64,000 bases of DNA from CALZIK01 sp945787635 (GTDB lineage: Bacteria; Acidobacteriota; Thermoanaerobaculia; Multivoradales; JAHEKO01). Shown here piece by piece: positions 7,521-18,000 of this stretch. A program made the position numbers and the translations under genes. The notes under the pieces were generated by a model that saw only the letters and a program-made list of their open reading frames with translations, did no database searches and was not told where the DNA came from. Position 1 is the stretch's first letter. Every line of letters starts with the position of its first letter. The stretch spans positions 151,559 to 215,558 of the forward strand of contig CAMYNM010000004.1 in the NCBI GenBank assembly GCA_947259725.1, read 5' to 3'.

Positions 7521-8954
7521 TCAATCAGGGCGGCTGGCGGCGGCACCCCAGACCTCGGTATCTGGGTAGAAGCCGTACCAACCGAACCAGAACGCCACGT
7601 GCCCCGGCAGGCGCTCGAGAGACCGCTCGACGGCTGCGGTTTCGAGCCGTAGCGCCTCCTCCTCGACCCGCCACACCTTGCCTTCGGCGTCTTCGAGCCG
7701 CCCCGAATCGGCACCCGGCACAAAGCGCTCACCGCCGCTTCGAAAAACCCGAATTGCGCCGCTCACCGGGTCGCTCACCACGACGATCTCGACGCCTCCG
7801 ACAAGGTCGTGAATCACCGGCGTCCGGTAGAGCGCTTCCAAGGGATAGGCTTTGGCAGCCTCGCCGATCCTCACAGCATAGATCTCGTCGTTACGCCCCA
7901 GCGCCGAGCTCTTGCGCCACACCGGAAACGAAACGCCCTTGCGAGCGCGGTCGGCCGCCCCCTCCGCATAGTCGAAGTTGAACTCGCGCCCGAGCCGGCG
8001 CTTGAGCTCCGGAATATCAAGAACGTCGGTCTCCGGATGCGCCTCGCGCCACTGTTGCCAACGGGTCAGAGTCACCGGCAGCGACTCGAGGGCCATTTCG
8101 AGCTTCGCCTCGTCGCCGAGCACCGCCTCACCGGTCAGGTTGCTCCAGAGGCTGAAGGTCGCCCGGTCGTACATGAGCTTGTTGCTTCGGTAGAGCAGAC
8201 CGGAAGTTCCAAGCATGCGCCGGCCGTCGGCGGTTGGGGTGGAATAGAGCACCGCCGAACCGCAGAGCGTGCAGTAGCTCAGAGCCAGGGGCTGGTCGCC
8301 AACAGTGTCGTTGAGCATCTCGTGCCAGGAAAGAACCCGCCTGGGATAGGCCCGATAGACGCCGCTGGCGTGAACTCCGAAGACCAGTTCGCGGTCGCGC
8401 ATGAACCGGGCTTCGGCCGCCGGCACAGTCGGCGGGTCATCGATCGAGGGAATGCCATCCAAGGGAACCCCACCCCAGACGATCTCCTCGAGCCGGATGC
8501 GCGCTGGAACACCGGCGTAGATCAGGCGGCCGAACCCCGCGTCGACCCTCCGCAGCTGCAGTGACTTCCACTGATCGTAGCCGGGCTTGGGCGCGAGGTC
8601 CTTGCGGGTCCCGATGTACTCGACCCAATCGAAGTAGCGCCCGCCAGCGTCTTCGCCGGTCAGTTGCTGGAGCACTTTGATCACCGGCGCCCGTTTCGGA
8701 CCCGGTATGAAAAAGAGACCATCCACGATTCCCGGCACCAGCGTCTCGTCTCCCGCCGCGATCAGAGCCTTGGCTGCGGCCTTGGCATCCTTGGGCTCGC
8801 CCGCGACCAGTTGAGCCACGAGACGGTAGCCCTCCTGCGGCTCCAGAACGGCGCCGACAACCGGCCTCGAAAGGAGAAGGGCCACCACCGCGAGCCAGAG
8901 GCCCGCGCGCAGCAACGCGGCTCTTCGGGTCGTCGTCCTGGAGCTCCGATTCAC
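7521..8954 (-). CDS. DUF3179 domain-containing secreted protein
   Basis: The 477-residue product begins with a basic n-region and hydrophobic core (LLRAGLWLAVVALLLSRPVV), a likely signal peptide or anchor. The DUF3179 domain occupies the C-terminal two thirds, with the diagnostic ALSYCTLCGSAVLY, TSGLLYRSNKLMYDR and SLWSNLTGEAVLG segments, each in expected order. The biochemical role of DUF3179 is not known. The GTG start at 8954 lies 33 bases after the VWFA-related gene stop, so it may be the last gene of that minus-strand group. Confidence 0.85.
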   Translation of the reverse strand: MNRSSRTTTRRAALLRAGLWLAVVALLLSRPVVGAVLEPQEGYRLVAQLVAGEPKDAKAAAKALIAAGDETLVPGIVDGLFFIPGPKRAPVIKVLQQLTGEDAGGRYFDWVEYIGTRKDLAPKPGYDQWKSLQLRRVDAGFGRLIYAGVPARIRLEEIVWGGVPLDGIPSIDDPPTVPAAEARFMRDRELVFGVHASGVYRAYPRRVLSWHEMLNDTVGDQPLALSYCTLCGSAVLYSTPTADGRRMLGTSGLLYRSNKLMYDRATFSLWSNLTGEAVLGDEAKLEMALESLPVTLTRWQQWREAHPETDVLDIPELKRRLGREFNFDYAEGAADRARKGVSFPVWRKSSALGRNDEIYAVRIGEAAKAYPLEALYRTPVIHDLVGGVEIVVVSDPVSGAIRVFRSGGERFVPGADSGRLEDAEGKVWRVEEEALRLETAAVERSLERLPGHVAFWFGWYGFYPDTEVWGAAASRPD

Positions 8955-8987
8955 AATCGAGATACGGTGGGCCGGTAGCGCTCGGTT

Positions 8988-11123
8988 CTAGCTTCCAACC
9001 GCGACCGAGATTTCGCTGCTCGCGGAAACCCCTCCGTCGCCGACCATCGTCACCACCAGACGGTAGTCGCCCGGCGCAATTCGCCCCGGAGAGAACCGGG
9101 CGAGCCAGTGGTCCGGACCCTCCCCGCTGGCCGCGCCGGCGGCGCCGAGCGCGACGCCGAGCCCCTCGACCCTCCGCCCGTCGGCCGCGAAGAGCTCGGC
9201 CGAGACCTGCGGCGCAGCGCCGAGGTGATAGCCCGCCAGAACCAGCTGGAACTCTTCGCCGCTCGCAATCACCGGCCGCGCCGCGGGAATAAAAGGCTGA
9301 CCGTCGGCCAGGAAGGGATAGGGGAAGTCGCCCTGCTCCTCGGGTTTCTCACGTCCGAACACCCACTTGCCCGGCGCCTCCGGGAGCATCGGAGGCCACA
9401 GCGCGGGCTCGCCACCGGCCACGTCTGCCACTCGCAGGGAGAGCTTGCGCACCCCGACGAGGCCGGATGCATCGTTACGAACCACGACCCGGACCACATA
9501 GTCGCCGGGCGGCAACTCGAGATGCCCCCAGTACTTGAGCCCTGTCTTGCGGAGCGTCGGCCCCATCTCGGCCAGGTTCAGGCCGAGCGCGCGGGTAAAG
9601 AAGTCCGCGACCTCGCCGGCCCGGTTGATGCCATAGACGTAGATCTCGGCCGGCACCACTCCACCCTGCTGACTCCCCAAGAGCGTCGAGCCGTCGACCT
9701 CGATCAAAACCGGTACGTACGCGCGATCGGACTGGACGTCGTAGGGGGCGGCCAGGACCGCGGTCCGCACCACGCCGCCGTCGTCTCCTCCGAGCACCAG
9801 GCCTGCGATGTTCAGCCGTTTCTCGATCGCCGCGATCTGGTCTTGCGGCTTCGGCGCGAAGTAACCCGGGCGGTGGGTCAGGCTCGCACCCTTAAGGTCG
9901 TTCTTTAGCTTGACCTTGAGCCGATGATAGGAGCCGTCGGACTCGAGCTTGTCGGGCTGGATCGCGAGCACATAGGTCACGCTGGTGCGCTCGAGCATCC
10001 GGCCCATGGCTTCGTCGAACTCGTTGAAGTTCTGGTAGTAGCTGCCGCCGGTTTCCTTGGCCATGATGAAAAGGCCGTCTTGGCCGGTGGCCGACCAACC
10101 CTTGTCGCCCCCCTCGGCGCCGCTCGCGCGAAGACCGCCGATGTCCACCGAGTGAATCGCGCAATCGGTTCGGACGAACTCTGCGGTCATCTTGCGCAGG
10201 AACCCCTGGTCGGAGGTGTCGCCGTAGCGCGCGTCGGTCCCGACCTCCCAGATGCGCCCCTCCATCGCGGCCGCGCTCACCTGTTGAACCCGCTCGCGCT
10301 CCGCGGAGGTGCTGACGCCCGTGCCTACCAGGCGCGCAGCGTCGAAGCCTTCCGACAGGAGAACGACGTGCTTGCGCCCCTCGACCGATCCCATCATCCG
10401 AGCCAGATCGGCGAGACCGCTGGTAAAGGCGAGCATCTGATTTCCCCGCGAAGCCGTCGTGATCTCTCCCTCGATGCTCTGGATGATCGACTCGATCTCG
10501 GCCTCGGCGTCAACACCTCGCTGGGAGGCCGCGTCAGAGCCCGACGGCCGCTGCACCAGATCGGTCAGGGTCAGGCTTAGCGGGTCCTGAGTTCGGTTGA
10601 CAAGCTGAGGCAGTCCCAGGCTGCGGATCGCGGCCTCGAGCTGGCGCCGATCGGAAGTGAACCCCAACGTCAGGGCGACGCCGGTGCGGCTCGAGTAGGT
10701 GGCCACCGCCGCCAGGTCCGATGGATGGAGGCCACCGGCGACGAGCCGGGTCGCGGCATCTTGCGCGCGAGCCACCTTGGCCGGATTCGAGAGCGCAAGA
10801 TCGAAAAGGAACAGAAAATGGCGTCGCGCGGCGACCGGAAGGTCCACGGCCGCTTTGTCCTCGGCCGCTCCGACCACCTCGAGATCGATCTCCTCGAAAC
10901 CCACAATCTCGAGCTTCTTGCGGCCATCGCGAACCTCGAAGTCGTCGCGGGTCAAGCCGCGCACCGGCACGCCGTCTCGCTCGACCTGGACCGGAATCTC
11001 GACCACGAACACGGTGGTGAGATCGCTGAATCTCTTTTGGGCCTGGCTTTGAGCCGCTGCCTGGGCCAGGAAACAGGGCGTCAGCACGGCAGCGCCGAGC
11101 AGCATCAGAATCCTCTTCACCAT
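8988..11123 (-). CDS. VWFA-related secreted protein (copy 1, degenerate MIDAS)
   Basis: The product is 711 residues from the ATG at 11123, supported by GAGGAGG about seven bases upstream; the open frame continues 112 codons further without coding character. A signal peptide (LMLLGAAVLTPCFLAQAAAQ) is followed by an Ig-like segment with RGLTRDDFEVRDG, then a von Willebrand A-like domain, characteristic of the VWFA-related family first described in Acidobacteria. The C-terminal half has beta-sandwich-like sequence. The metal-site motif DxSxS reads DLALS here, so the first Ser is lost. It is clearly paralogous to the gene at 11176. Role unknown; secreted protein-protein interaction is likely. Confidence 0.85.
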   Translation of the reverse strand: MVKRILMLLGAAVLTPCFLAQAAAQSQAQKRFSDLTTVFVVEIPVQVERDGVPVRGLTRDDFEVRDGRKKLEIVGFEEIDLEVVGAAEDKAAVDLPVAARRHFLFLFDLALSNPAKVARAQDAATRLVAGGLHPSDLAAVATYSSRTGVALTLGFTSDRRQLEAAIRSLGLPQLVNRTQDPLSLTLTDLVQRPSGSDAASQRGVDAEAEIESIIQSIEGEITTASRGNQMLAFTSGLADLARMMGSVEGRKHVVLLSEGFDAARLVGTGVSTSAERERVQQVSAAAMEGRIWEVGTDARYGDTSDQGFLRKMTAEFVRTDCAIHSVDIGGLRASGAEGGDKGWSATGQDGLFIMAKETGGSYYQNFNEFDEAMGRMLERTSVTYVLAIQPDKLESDGSYHRLKVKLKNDLKGASLTHRPGYFAPKPQDQIAAIEKRLNIAGLVLGGDDGGVVRTAVLAAPYDVQSDRAYVPVLIEVDGSTLLGSQQGGVVPAEIYVYGINRAGEVADFFTRALGLNLAEMGPTLRKTGLKYWGHLELPPGDYVVRVVVRNDASGLVGVRKLSLRVADVAGGEPALWPPMLPEAPGKWVFGREKPEEQGDFPYPFLADGQPFIPAARPVIASGEEFQLVLAGYHLGAAPQVSAELFAADGRRVEGLGVALGAAGAASGEGPDHWLARFSPGRIAPGDYRLVVTMVGDGGVSASSEISVAVGS

Positions 11124-11175
11124 TGCAATGCCTCCTCGCCTCGGCGGCGAATCCTGCGATCCGTCCGGCCGGCGT

Positions 11176-13359
11176 CTAGGTGCCCCGAACCGTAATCTGA
11201 ACGGAAGTCTCTTCCTGCAGCGCACCGTCGCGGCTCTTGATCTGAAGCTGTAGCTCGTAGTCGCCGCCGCGCAACGTCGAAGAGTCGAAGTCGACCAGGA
11301 ACTTGTCGAGGCCGTCGATGCCGGTGATGGTCCTCTCGACGAGGTCAAAAGAGCCGCCCGAAATGAGCGCGCCGCTCTCGTCGAAGAGCTTGCCAACGAT
11401 CTCCAGAGCTCCGTCGCCCAGGTTGTAGCCGACCAGGCAGATCTGCGCTTTGTCGCCACGGCTCAAGGTCGGCCGCGCGGCCGGCACGAACGGCTCACCG
11501 TTGATCGTGAACGGATAGACGACGCTGCGCTGATAGGCCTCCGAGACTTCTTCCCGTACCAGCAGCCATCGGTTGTCCCGCTCTAGAAAGAAGGGCGGCA
11601 AAACGACCGCGCGTTGATCCGCGTAGTCCGGGATCGCGACCGAGACTGCCTGCACCCCGACCCGGCCGGTGGAGCTGTTGCGGATCAAGACCCGGACCAA
11701 ATGCTCTCCCGGCTCGAGATCCAGATGGCCGTAGTACTTGAGCCCTCCCTGGATGAAGGCCTTGCGCCCCTTGGAGATATCGAGGTTGACCATCTGGGTG
11801 AAGAAGTCGCGCATCTCGCCGCGCTGGTTCGTGGCATAGGCATAGAACTCGACTCCGAGAGCCTTGCCCTTGTGTCCCTCGAGGAGAGTGTCGCCGTCGA
11901 CCTCGATGATGATCGGAACATAAGCGTTGTCGATCGACGCGCGAAACGGCGCTGCCAGCACGCTGACCCCGATCTCGCCCCTGGGACCGGCCGTGGCGAT
12001 CGCGTCGGAGGCGAGCAAGGTCTTCTCGAAGGGATGCAGGTCCTCGAAAGGCCGCGGCGCGTAGTAGCCCCGGCGATAGAAGATCCGCGCCCCCTTTGGC
12101 AAGTTGGCCTTGACGCGAAGAGGATGGAATGCCCCATCGTGCTCCACGTCGCTCGGTTGAATAGTGAGCAAATAGGTCAGCGAGGTGTGGTCGAGGAGAT
12201 CCTGGAGATCGTCACCGAAGCGGTTGGCGTCTTCGAAGAACTCGCCCCCGGTTTCGTGCGCCAGATAAAACAGCGCATCTTGCCCGACCGACTTGGCCCT
12301 CCCTGTGGCTTCGGTCTCGGAGCCCATCCCCGAGATGTCCACCGCTTGAATCACCGCATCGGCGCGCCGAAACTCCTCGACCATCCTGTAAACGTCGTTC
12401 TGAAGCTGGGTGTTGCCGTAGATGTCGTCCATGTCCACGAGCCACGATTGTCCGAACTCCAGGTTGAGCTGATCCTCCCTCTGCTCCCGGTCCCGCGCGT
12501 CCGGCTTTCGCCCCAGAAGCAGGCGTCCGTCCCAGCCCTCCGAGAAATAGACCACGTGCTTTCTGCCCTTGACGCTATCGAGCATGCGGGCCAGGTTCTT
12601 CATCGACCGTGACCAGGAGAACACCCGGCCGCGAGAGAAGCTCCTCTCGGCCCGGGTCAGCACCTTGCCCATCACGCTCAGGTAATCGACGATCAAGGCA
12701 TCGCGACCTGTGTTGTCCTGCCCGGGTATCAAGGGGTCGCTGATACCCGGCGATGCGGAGCTCGCAGGATTCTCGATCACAAACCTGAGCGGATCGCTGG
12801 AGCGGCTGGAAAGGAGTCGCTGCGCTCCGAGCGTGTCGATCGCGCGCGCCACCTGCACCCGGTCGGGCGTGAAGGTCACGATCAGCCGGGGTCCCGACTC
12901 CGCCTCGTGCATGGCCACCGCGGCCAAATCGGTGGGATGCAGATGCTCGGCGACGAACTGCCGCGCCGCCTCACGCGCCTTCAGAATCGCGGGCGGCGAA
13001 GAAAACGACAAGTCGAACAGGAGCAGAAAATGGCGCCGCGCGGCTCCGGGTATCGCCGCCTCGATCTGGGACCGCGAGCCGCCGACGTCGAGGCTCTCGA
13101 GATCCACAGCCTGGAAATCGACGATCCTCTGCTCTTGCTTGCGATCGAGCACCTGGAAGTCTTCGGCGCGAAGGCCTCGAATCGGCTTGCCGTCCTTGTC
13201 GATGACGTTGACCGGGACCTCGACCTCGAGCACTTGCGCCCTGCCCTGAAAGACCTCCTCGACCAGCTGGGCTGCCGCCGGACCGATCGCAATGACCGGT
13301 GCAAGCAGCGCGACCGCAAGAATCACCCGGAGATGAGAACCGTTCTTCGAATCCGGCAT
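11176..13359 (-). CDS. VWFA-related secreted protein (copy 2, intact MIDAS)
   Basis: The product is 727 residues from the ATG at 13359, preceded by AAGGAGG at ideal spacing; an in-frame start eight codons upstream has no such site. Signal peptide ILAVALLAPVIAIGPAAAQ, then the N-terminal segment RGLRAEDFQVLDRK, then a VWA-like domain in which the metal-site motif is intact (LLLFDLSFSS). Regions such as HVVYFSEGWDGR and VDISGMGSE align with copy 1 throughout, including the C-terminal SAARPTLSRGD-like segment (PAARPTLSRGD). Copies 1 and 2 are separated by 52 bases. Probably a secreted or periplasmic adhesion or scaffold protein; function not determined. Confidence 0.85.
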   Translation of the reverse strand: MPDSKNGSHLRVILAVALLAPVIAIGPAAAQLVEEVFQGRAQVLEVEVPVNVIDKDGKPIRGLRAEDFQVLDRKQEQRIVDFQAVDLESLDVGGSRSQIEAAIPGAARRHFLLLFDLSFSSPPAILKAREAARQFVAEHLHPTDLAAVAMHEAESGPRLIVTFTPDRVQVARAIDTLGAQRLLSSRSSDPLRFVIENPASSASPGISDPLIPGQDNTGRDALIVDYLSVMGKVLTRAERSFSRGRVFSWSRSMKNLARMLDSVKGRKHVVYFSEGWDGRLLLGRKPDARDREQREDQLNLEFGQSWLVDMDDIYGNTQLQNDVYRMVEEFRRADAVIQAVDISGMGSETEATGRAKSVGQDALFYLAHETGGEFFEDANRFGDDLQDLLDHTSLTYLLTIQPSDVEHDGAFHPLRVKANLPKGARIFYRRGYYAPRPFEDLHPFEKTLLASDAIATAGPRGEIGVSVLAAPFRASIDNAYVPIIIEVDGDTLLEGHKGKALGVEFYAYATNQRGEMRDFFTQMVNLDISKGRKAFIQGGLKYYGHLDLEPGEHLVRVLIRNSSTGRVGVQAVSVAIPDYADQRAVVLPPFFLERDNRWLLVREEVSEAYQRSVVYPFTINGEPFVPAARPTLSRGDKAQICLVGYNLGDGALEIVGKLFDESGALISGGSFDLVERTITGIDGLDKFLVDFDSSTLRGGDYELQLQIKSRDGALQEETSVQITVRGT

Positions 13360-13416
13360 AGCGGGCCTCCTTGAGTCGAGCACTATGACTCTAGACTATC
13401 CCGAGTCCGCCCGCGG

Positions 13417-14565
13417 TCAAGGCCTGGCACCGTCCACGGGCGCCCGCTCGATGATCCCCGCGTAGGCGCGGGCCTCGGCGTTGGTCGCGTCCAGCTTGAG
13501 CGAGCGCTCGATGTGATGTCGAGCTTTCTCGAAATTACCGAGCGCCAGGTAGATCTTCGCGAACCCCAGATGGACCTCCGGGATCTCGCTGTCGCGACGA
13601 AGCGCCTTCACCATGTGCTCGAGCGCAGCGTCCAACTCTCCTCTGCCCAGAGCGAGCTCCCCGAGGTAGACAAAAAAGTACGGGTTGGATTTATTGACCC
13701 CCTCGAGCTTGGAGAGGATCTCGTTGGCCCGATCGGTGTTGCCGAGCAGCTGGTGGGCCCTCGCCGAGTTGGTCAGCAGCGCCACGTTGCCGGGATCGAG
13801 GCTCAACGCCTTCTCGTAGAGCCCGAGCGCCTCGTCTGCGCGCCCGAGCCTGAGCATCGCGACGCCGTGATTATTGACCGCTTTGTCGAAATCCGGTGCG
13901 AGGTCGACAGCCAGTTCGAGTAGCGGCATAGCTCGGTCGACGTCACCGTCGAGCAGAGCCTCGGCACCCAGATTGTTGTAATAGTGGGCGATCGCCATCA
14001 AATCGGTGATCGGCTTGAAGTCCCGGTAGGACTTCGCCTGATACGGCAGGAAGTCGAAGGTCGAGAGCTCGCCGTCCACGTACATGCCGGCAACGATGTG
14101 CCCCTGGCTCACCACGACCCCCTCGCGGTAGTTCCACCGCTGGAGGTCGTTGACCTCGACATAGAAGGGGTTGAGGCGCCGCGCGCGGGCGATGCCGACG
14201 AACAGGTTGACGAACGAGAGGCAGTTGCCCTGACGAGTCGCGAAGGTCTGCCTGGCGTCTTTGGTCGGATAGAGCGAGTACTGGAGATCCAGGGCGCCGA
14301 AAACGAAATTCAGAATCTCGTCGGTACGCTTCTTTTCACTACCGGCCGGGCCCACAGCGCGGTCGACCAGATTACGGATCTCATCATCGATCTCGAAGGG
14401 AATCGCGATCCGCGCGGCCGTTTCCGCTCCCAGGCGCTCGGACAGCTGGCGGCGAAACAGTCCTTCCGGGTTGACCTCGGTGTAGACGGCACAGCCGGCG
14501 ACGGTGGCGGCGCAGGCGAGCGCCAACCATCGGAGCGCGGCGTTTCGGTTGAGGGACCGTCTCAT
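13417..14565 (-). CDS. TPR lipoprotein with transglutaminase-like domain
   Basis: The 382-residue product has a lipobox ending VAGC with Cys25. The N-terminal half is a transglutaminase-like/cysteine-protease fold with a plausible triad: Cys in RQGNCLSF, His in SQGHIVAG and Asp in STFDFLP. The C-terminal half (from about residue 195) is a run of TPRs ending in LKLDATNAEARAY. ATG at 14565 is chosen over an upstream TTG. Such proteins are outer-membrane or periplasmic; the substrate is unknown. It is 57 bases upstream of the VWFA-related pair on the same strand and probably heads that group. Confidence 0.75.
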   Translation of the reverse strand: MRRSLNRNAALRWLALACAATVAGCAVYTEVNPEGLFRRQLSERLGAETAARIAIPFEIDDEIRNLVDRAVGPAGSEKKRTDEILNFVFGALDLQYSLYPTKDARQTFATRQGNCLSFVNLFVGIARARRLNPFYVEVNDLQRWNYREGVVVSQGHIVAGMYVDGELSTFDFLPYQAKSYRDFKPITDLMAIAHYYNNLGAEALLDGDVDRAMPLLELAVDLAPDFDKAVNNHGVAMLRLGRADEALGLYEKALSLDPGNVALLTNSARAHQLLGNTDRANEILSKLEGVNKSNPYFFVYLGELALGRGELDAALEHMVKALRRDSEIPEVHLGFAKIYLALGNFEKARHHIERSLKLDATNAEARAYAGIIERAPVDGARP

Positions 14566-15097
14566 CAATTCGTCTGCAGGGCCTTTCAGCGATCTCCAGG
14601 AGCTGTCCTCTCTCCTTCCGAGTCAGGCCGCCCCGCCGGCCCCAAATCGGGGCGCGAGTATACCCATACTCTTGATTCCATACGTACGGCGGAGCCCCAT
14701 GGTTGATGTTGGGACAATCGGCGGCCGTTCTCGAGCCCTGTCGGAGATTCAAAATCTTGAATTGCACCCCTTCAAGAAACCGGAATCCGCGCCCGAAACC
14801 CGGCTCGCTGGGGGTTGAACATCACGCTAAGCCCTTTAGTTTAAGAGCTTAAGCTAAAGATGATGCGATTGTGATGTGTGGCAACGCCCTTGCAGCTACC
14901 GTGTTTCGCCGCTCCGGCTGAACCATGCTCTACCTAGCTCTCAGAAGAACAGTCGCCAGAAGTCTGGCCGCGATTCCGAAGGCGAGCAAGATGTGCTATT
15001 CTCCGGCGGTCCGTATTTTGTCAAGCCCTCCCGCAACCGCGGTGCCTGTGACTTCGGGTCGGGAGATCATCTACCCAGTGACAAGGAGGTCACACAC
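14566..15097. other. Intergenic region between divergent genes
   Basis: About 530 bases without a convincing gene separate the minus-strand TPR lipoprotein from the plus-strand TonB receptor. It holds the AT-rich palindrome at 14834-14859 and, at its right end, the Shine-Dalgarno AAGGAGGT at 15083-15090. The region presumably contains promoters in both directions, but I cannot place them reliably. Confidence 0.5.
14834..14859. promoter_or_regulatory. AT-rich imperfect palindrome, candidate operator
   Basis: CTTTAGTTTAAG (14834-14845) and CTTAAGCTAAAG (14848-14859) are inverted repeats with one mismatch and a 2-base spacer. The element is far richer in A/T than its surroundings. It lies about 240 bases upstream of the TonB receptor and 270 upstream of the divergent lipoprotein gene. 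The symmetry suits a dimeric DNA-binding protein; the regulator is unknown. Confidence 0.45.
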
Positions 15098-18000
15098 GTG
15101 AAAAGAAACAACCTGTTCGTGTGCCTGGTTGCTCTCCTCGTGGTCTTCGCCAGCGGCGTAGCATTCGGTCAAGAAGAGACCGGTAACTGCTACGTCGAGG
15201 TGAAAGACAACGACGGCAGCGCACTACCGGGCGTCACGGTCACCCTCACCGGCGGCGGCGCGCCGCGAGTGCAGGTGACGAACGACAAGGGGCAAGTCCG
15301 ATTCCTGGGCCTGTCTCCCGATTCCTACCAACTCGCCGCAGCTCTCGACGGTTTTTCGAGCGTTGAGTACCCGAGCGTCGTCGTCAGTGTCGGCCGTAAC
15401 ACCAGCATCGCGGCGACTCTGACCCCGGCGGTCGAAGAGACGATCACGGTCACGTCTGAGAGCCCGCTCCTCGACGAGCGCAAGGTCTCGGCCGGTACCT
15501 CGATCAGCCAGGTCGAGCTCGAGAAGATCCCGACCGCCCGCGATCCCTGGTCGATTCTCAGCCAGGCAGCCGGCGTCATGGTCGATCGGATCAACGTCGG
15601 CGGTAACGAGAGCGGCCAGCAGTCGAACTTCCGCGGCCAGGGCGTCAGCGGCGACGAGAGCGACTTCCTCGTCGACGGCGTGCAGATCACGGACATGTCG
15701 GCGATCGGCTCCTCGCCCACCTATTACGACTTCGACCAGTTCCAGGAAGTCCAGCTGTCGACCGGCGGCACCGACGTCACCAAGAACACCATGGGTGTCG
15801 GCGTCAACCTGGTGACCAAGCGCGGTACCAACGAGTTCCGCGGTTCGGCTCGCTTCCTCGTGACTGACGGCGACGGTTACTTCGGCGCCCTCTCCCAATC
15901 GAGCAAGGAAATCTCCTCGAGCGACCTTGGTGACTTCAACAGGCAGCAGGGTCCGTTCGCGCGCAACCAGATCGCCCGCATCCAGGACCTCGGCTTCGAG
16001 GCCGGCGGCCCGGTTCTGCAGGACAAGTTCTGGGCCTGGGCTTCCTGGGGTCAGAACGACATCAACAACATCGCAGGTGGCGGCGGCACCGACCGTACGG
16101 TGCTCGAGAACACCGCGATCAAGCTCAACGCCCAGTTCGGTGGTAAAAACTCGGCCATCGGTTCGTTCAACAACGGCGACAAGTTGAAGTTCGGCCGTGG
16201 CGCACGGCCCAGCTGGGATGCTTCGGCTACCTGGAACCAGCGTGGTCCCACAGGTATCTCGAAGTTTGAAGACACCCACGTCTTCAGCTCCAATTTCTTC
16301 GGCAGCGCCCAGTGGTCCAAGGTCGATGGCGGCTTCAGTCTGCTCACCCAATGCGGTGCCACCCAAGGAGGCGGAGGTTGCCCCGCGACGCCTGCCCCCG
16401 GCGGCGAGCGCAATACCAACGCCGACGGCTTCCGGACCAACAACGGTAGCGGCGGCAACAGCCGGCCGACCGAAGAGGTCCGCGCCGACGCGTCATACTT
16501 CTTTAACACCGGTAACCTGAACCACGAGATCAAGTTCGGCGCCCGCATGCGCGAGGCCGAGACTTCGAGCGCGTGGTCCTATCCCGGACGCAACATCTTC
16601 CACAACCACGGCGCCAACTTCGGCGTTCAGGATCCCGCCCTCCTCGAGGCTTTCGGGTTCCCGGGCTCGCGAGCGAATGACGCTCACGCGGTCTACGCCT
16701 ACCGGCAGGGTCCGGCGGTCGTCAGTGCGAACTACGATTCGTTCTGGGCGCAGGACACGATTTCGTCGGGCAACTGGACCTTCAACGTCGGTTTTCGCTA
16801 TGACGCCCAGGACGGCGCGAATGCGGCCGCCAGCGTTGCTGCCAACCCCGCGTTCCCGGATCTCATGCCCGGTCTCACCTTCGACGGCAACAACGCCGAC
16901 GGCATCGGCTGGGACAGCATCTCGCCCCGCATGGGCGTGACCTATGCCCTGGGCGCGGAGCGCAAGACGCTTCTCCGTGGTAGCTACGCCCAGTTCCCCG
17001 AGGCGATGAGCCTCGGTAACATCAGCCGGACCAGCCCGGTCAGCGCAGGGCTGCTTGTCCTGCTCTTCCTGGATGAGCCCGGTGGTTTCCCCGCCTTTTA
17101 CGATGATGGCGAGCCGACAGCGGTGCTTCAGGGCGCCTGGGGCTTCAACCCCGCAGCCCCGACGTCGCTTTCGACCTCGAACAAGAACGATCCCGGCATG
17201 GACGCGCCGATGAGCACCGAGATTATTCTCGGCGTCGAGCACGCCTTTCTGCCGGAGTTCGTGGCCGGTGCCAGCTTCACCTGGCGCGACACGGAGATCT
17301 CCGAAGTCTTCAACCTCTTCGAGGATGCGGCCGGCAACGTCTCGACGATCGGTGCCAGCAACTACAGCCAGACCGCGACGGTCACCGGCACGCTGCCCGA
17401 CGGGACGAGCTACAGCTACCCCTACTTCTCCGCCAACGACGAGTTCAGCTTCACCGGCGGCAGCCTTCTCGCCAACAGCCCTCGTGGAATCGACTACCAG
17501 GGCATTTCGGTAAACGCCACGAAGCGGCTCGCCAACAAGTGGATGGTCCGCGGTTTCTTCAACTACAACTTGAAGGAAGACTGGGATGTGCCGGATAGCG
17601 TTTTCTTGAAAGACGATCCGAACCGTTTCCAGGACGGCTCCACCATCGACGGCTCGCTCTACAACGAGCAGTCGGGTGGCTCGGGTAAGACAGACATCTT
17701 CCTGTCGTCCTCCTGGCAGTTCAATCTCAACGGTCTCTACCAGGTCGCTCCCGACCGTCCGTGGGGATTCAACGTAGCCGGTAACATCACGGCTCGTGAG
17801 GGCTACCCGATTCCGTACTACCGGTCTGTGACCGGCGACGACGGTATCGGCCGTAGAATCCTGGCGACGCCCTCGTTTGACACCTTCCGCAACGACGACA
17901 TCTTCTCGGTCGATCTGCGACTTGACAAGGAGTTCGCGACCACGGGCAACACCAGCCTGACTTTCAGCCTGGATGCCTTCAACGTGCTCGATGAGACCTT

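Noticed and set aside
8988..11459. Extended N-terminus of the VWFA-related gene (112 extra codons)
   Set aside because: The extension is Arg/Ser/Ala-rich with no coding character and is not needed; a strong ribosome site and signal peptide mark the ATG at 11123.
14996..15024. Minus-strand TTGACA (15019-15024) with GAATAG 17 bases on
   Set aside because: The -10 hexamer is poor (GAATAG) and the target gene starts over 400 bases away, so a promoter is not convincing.
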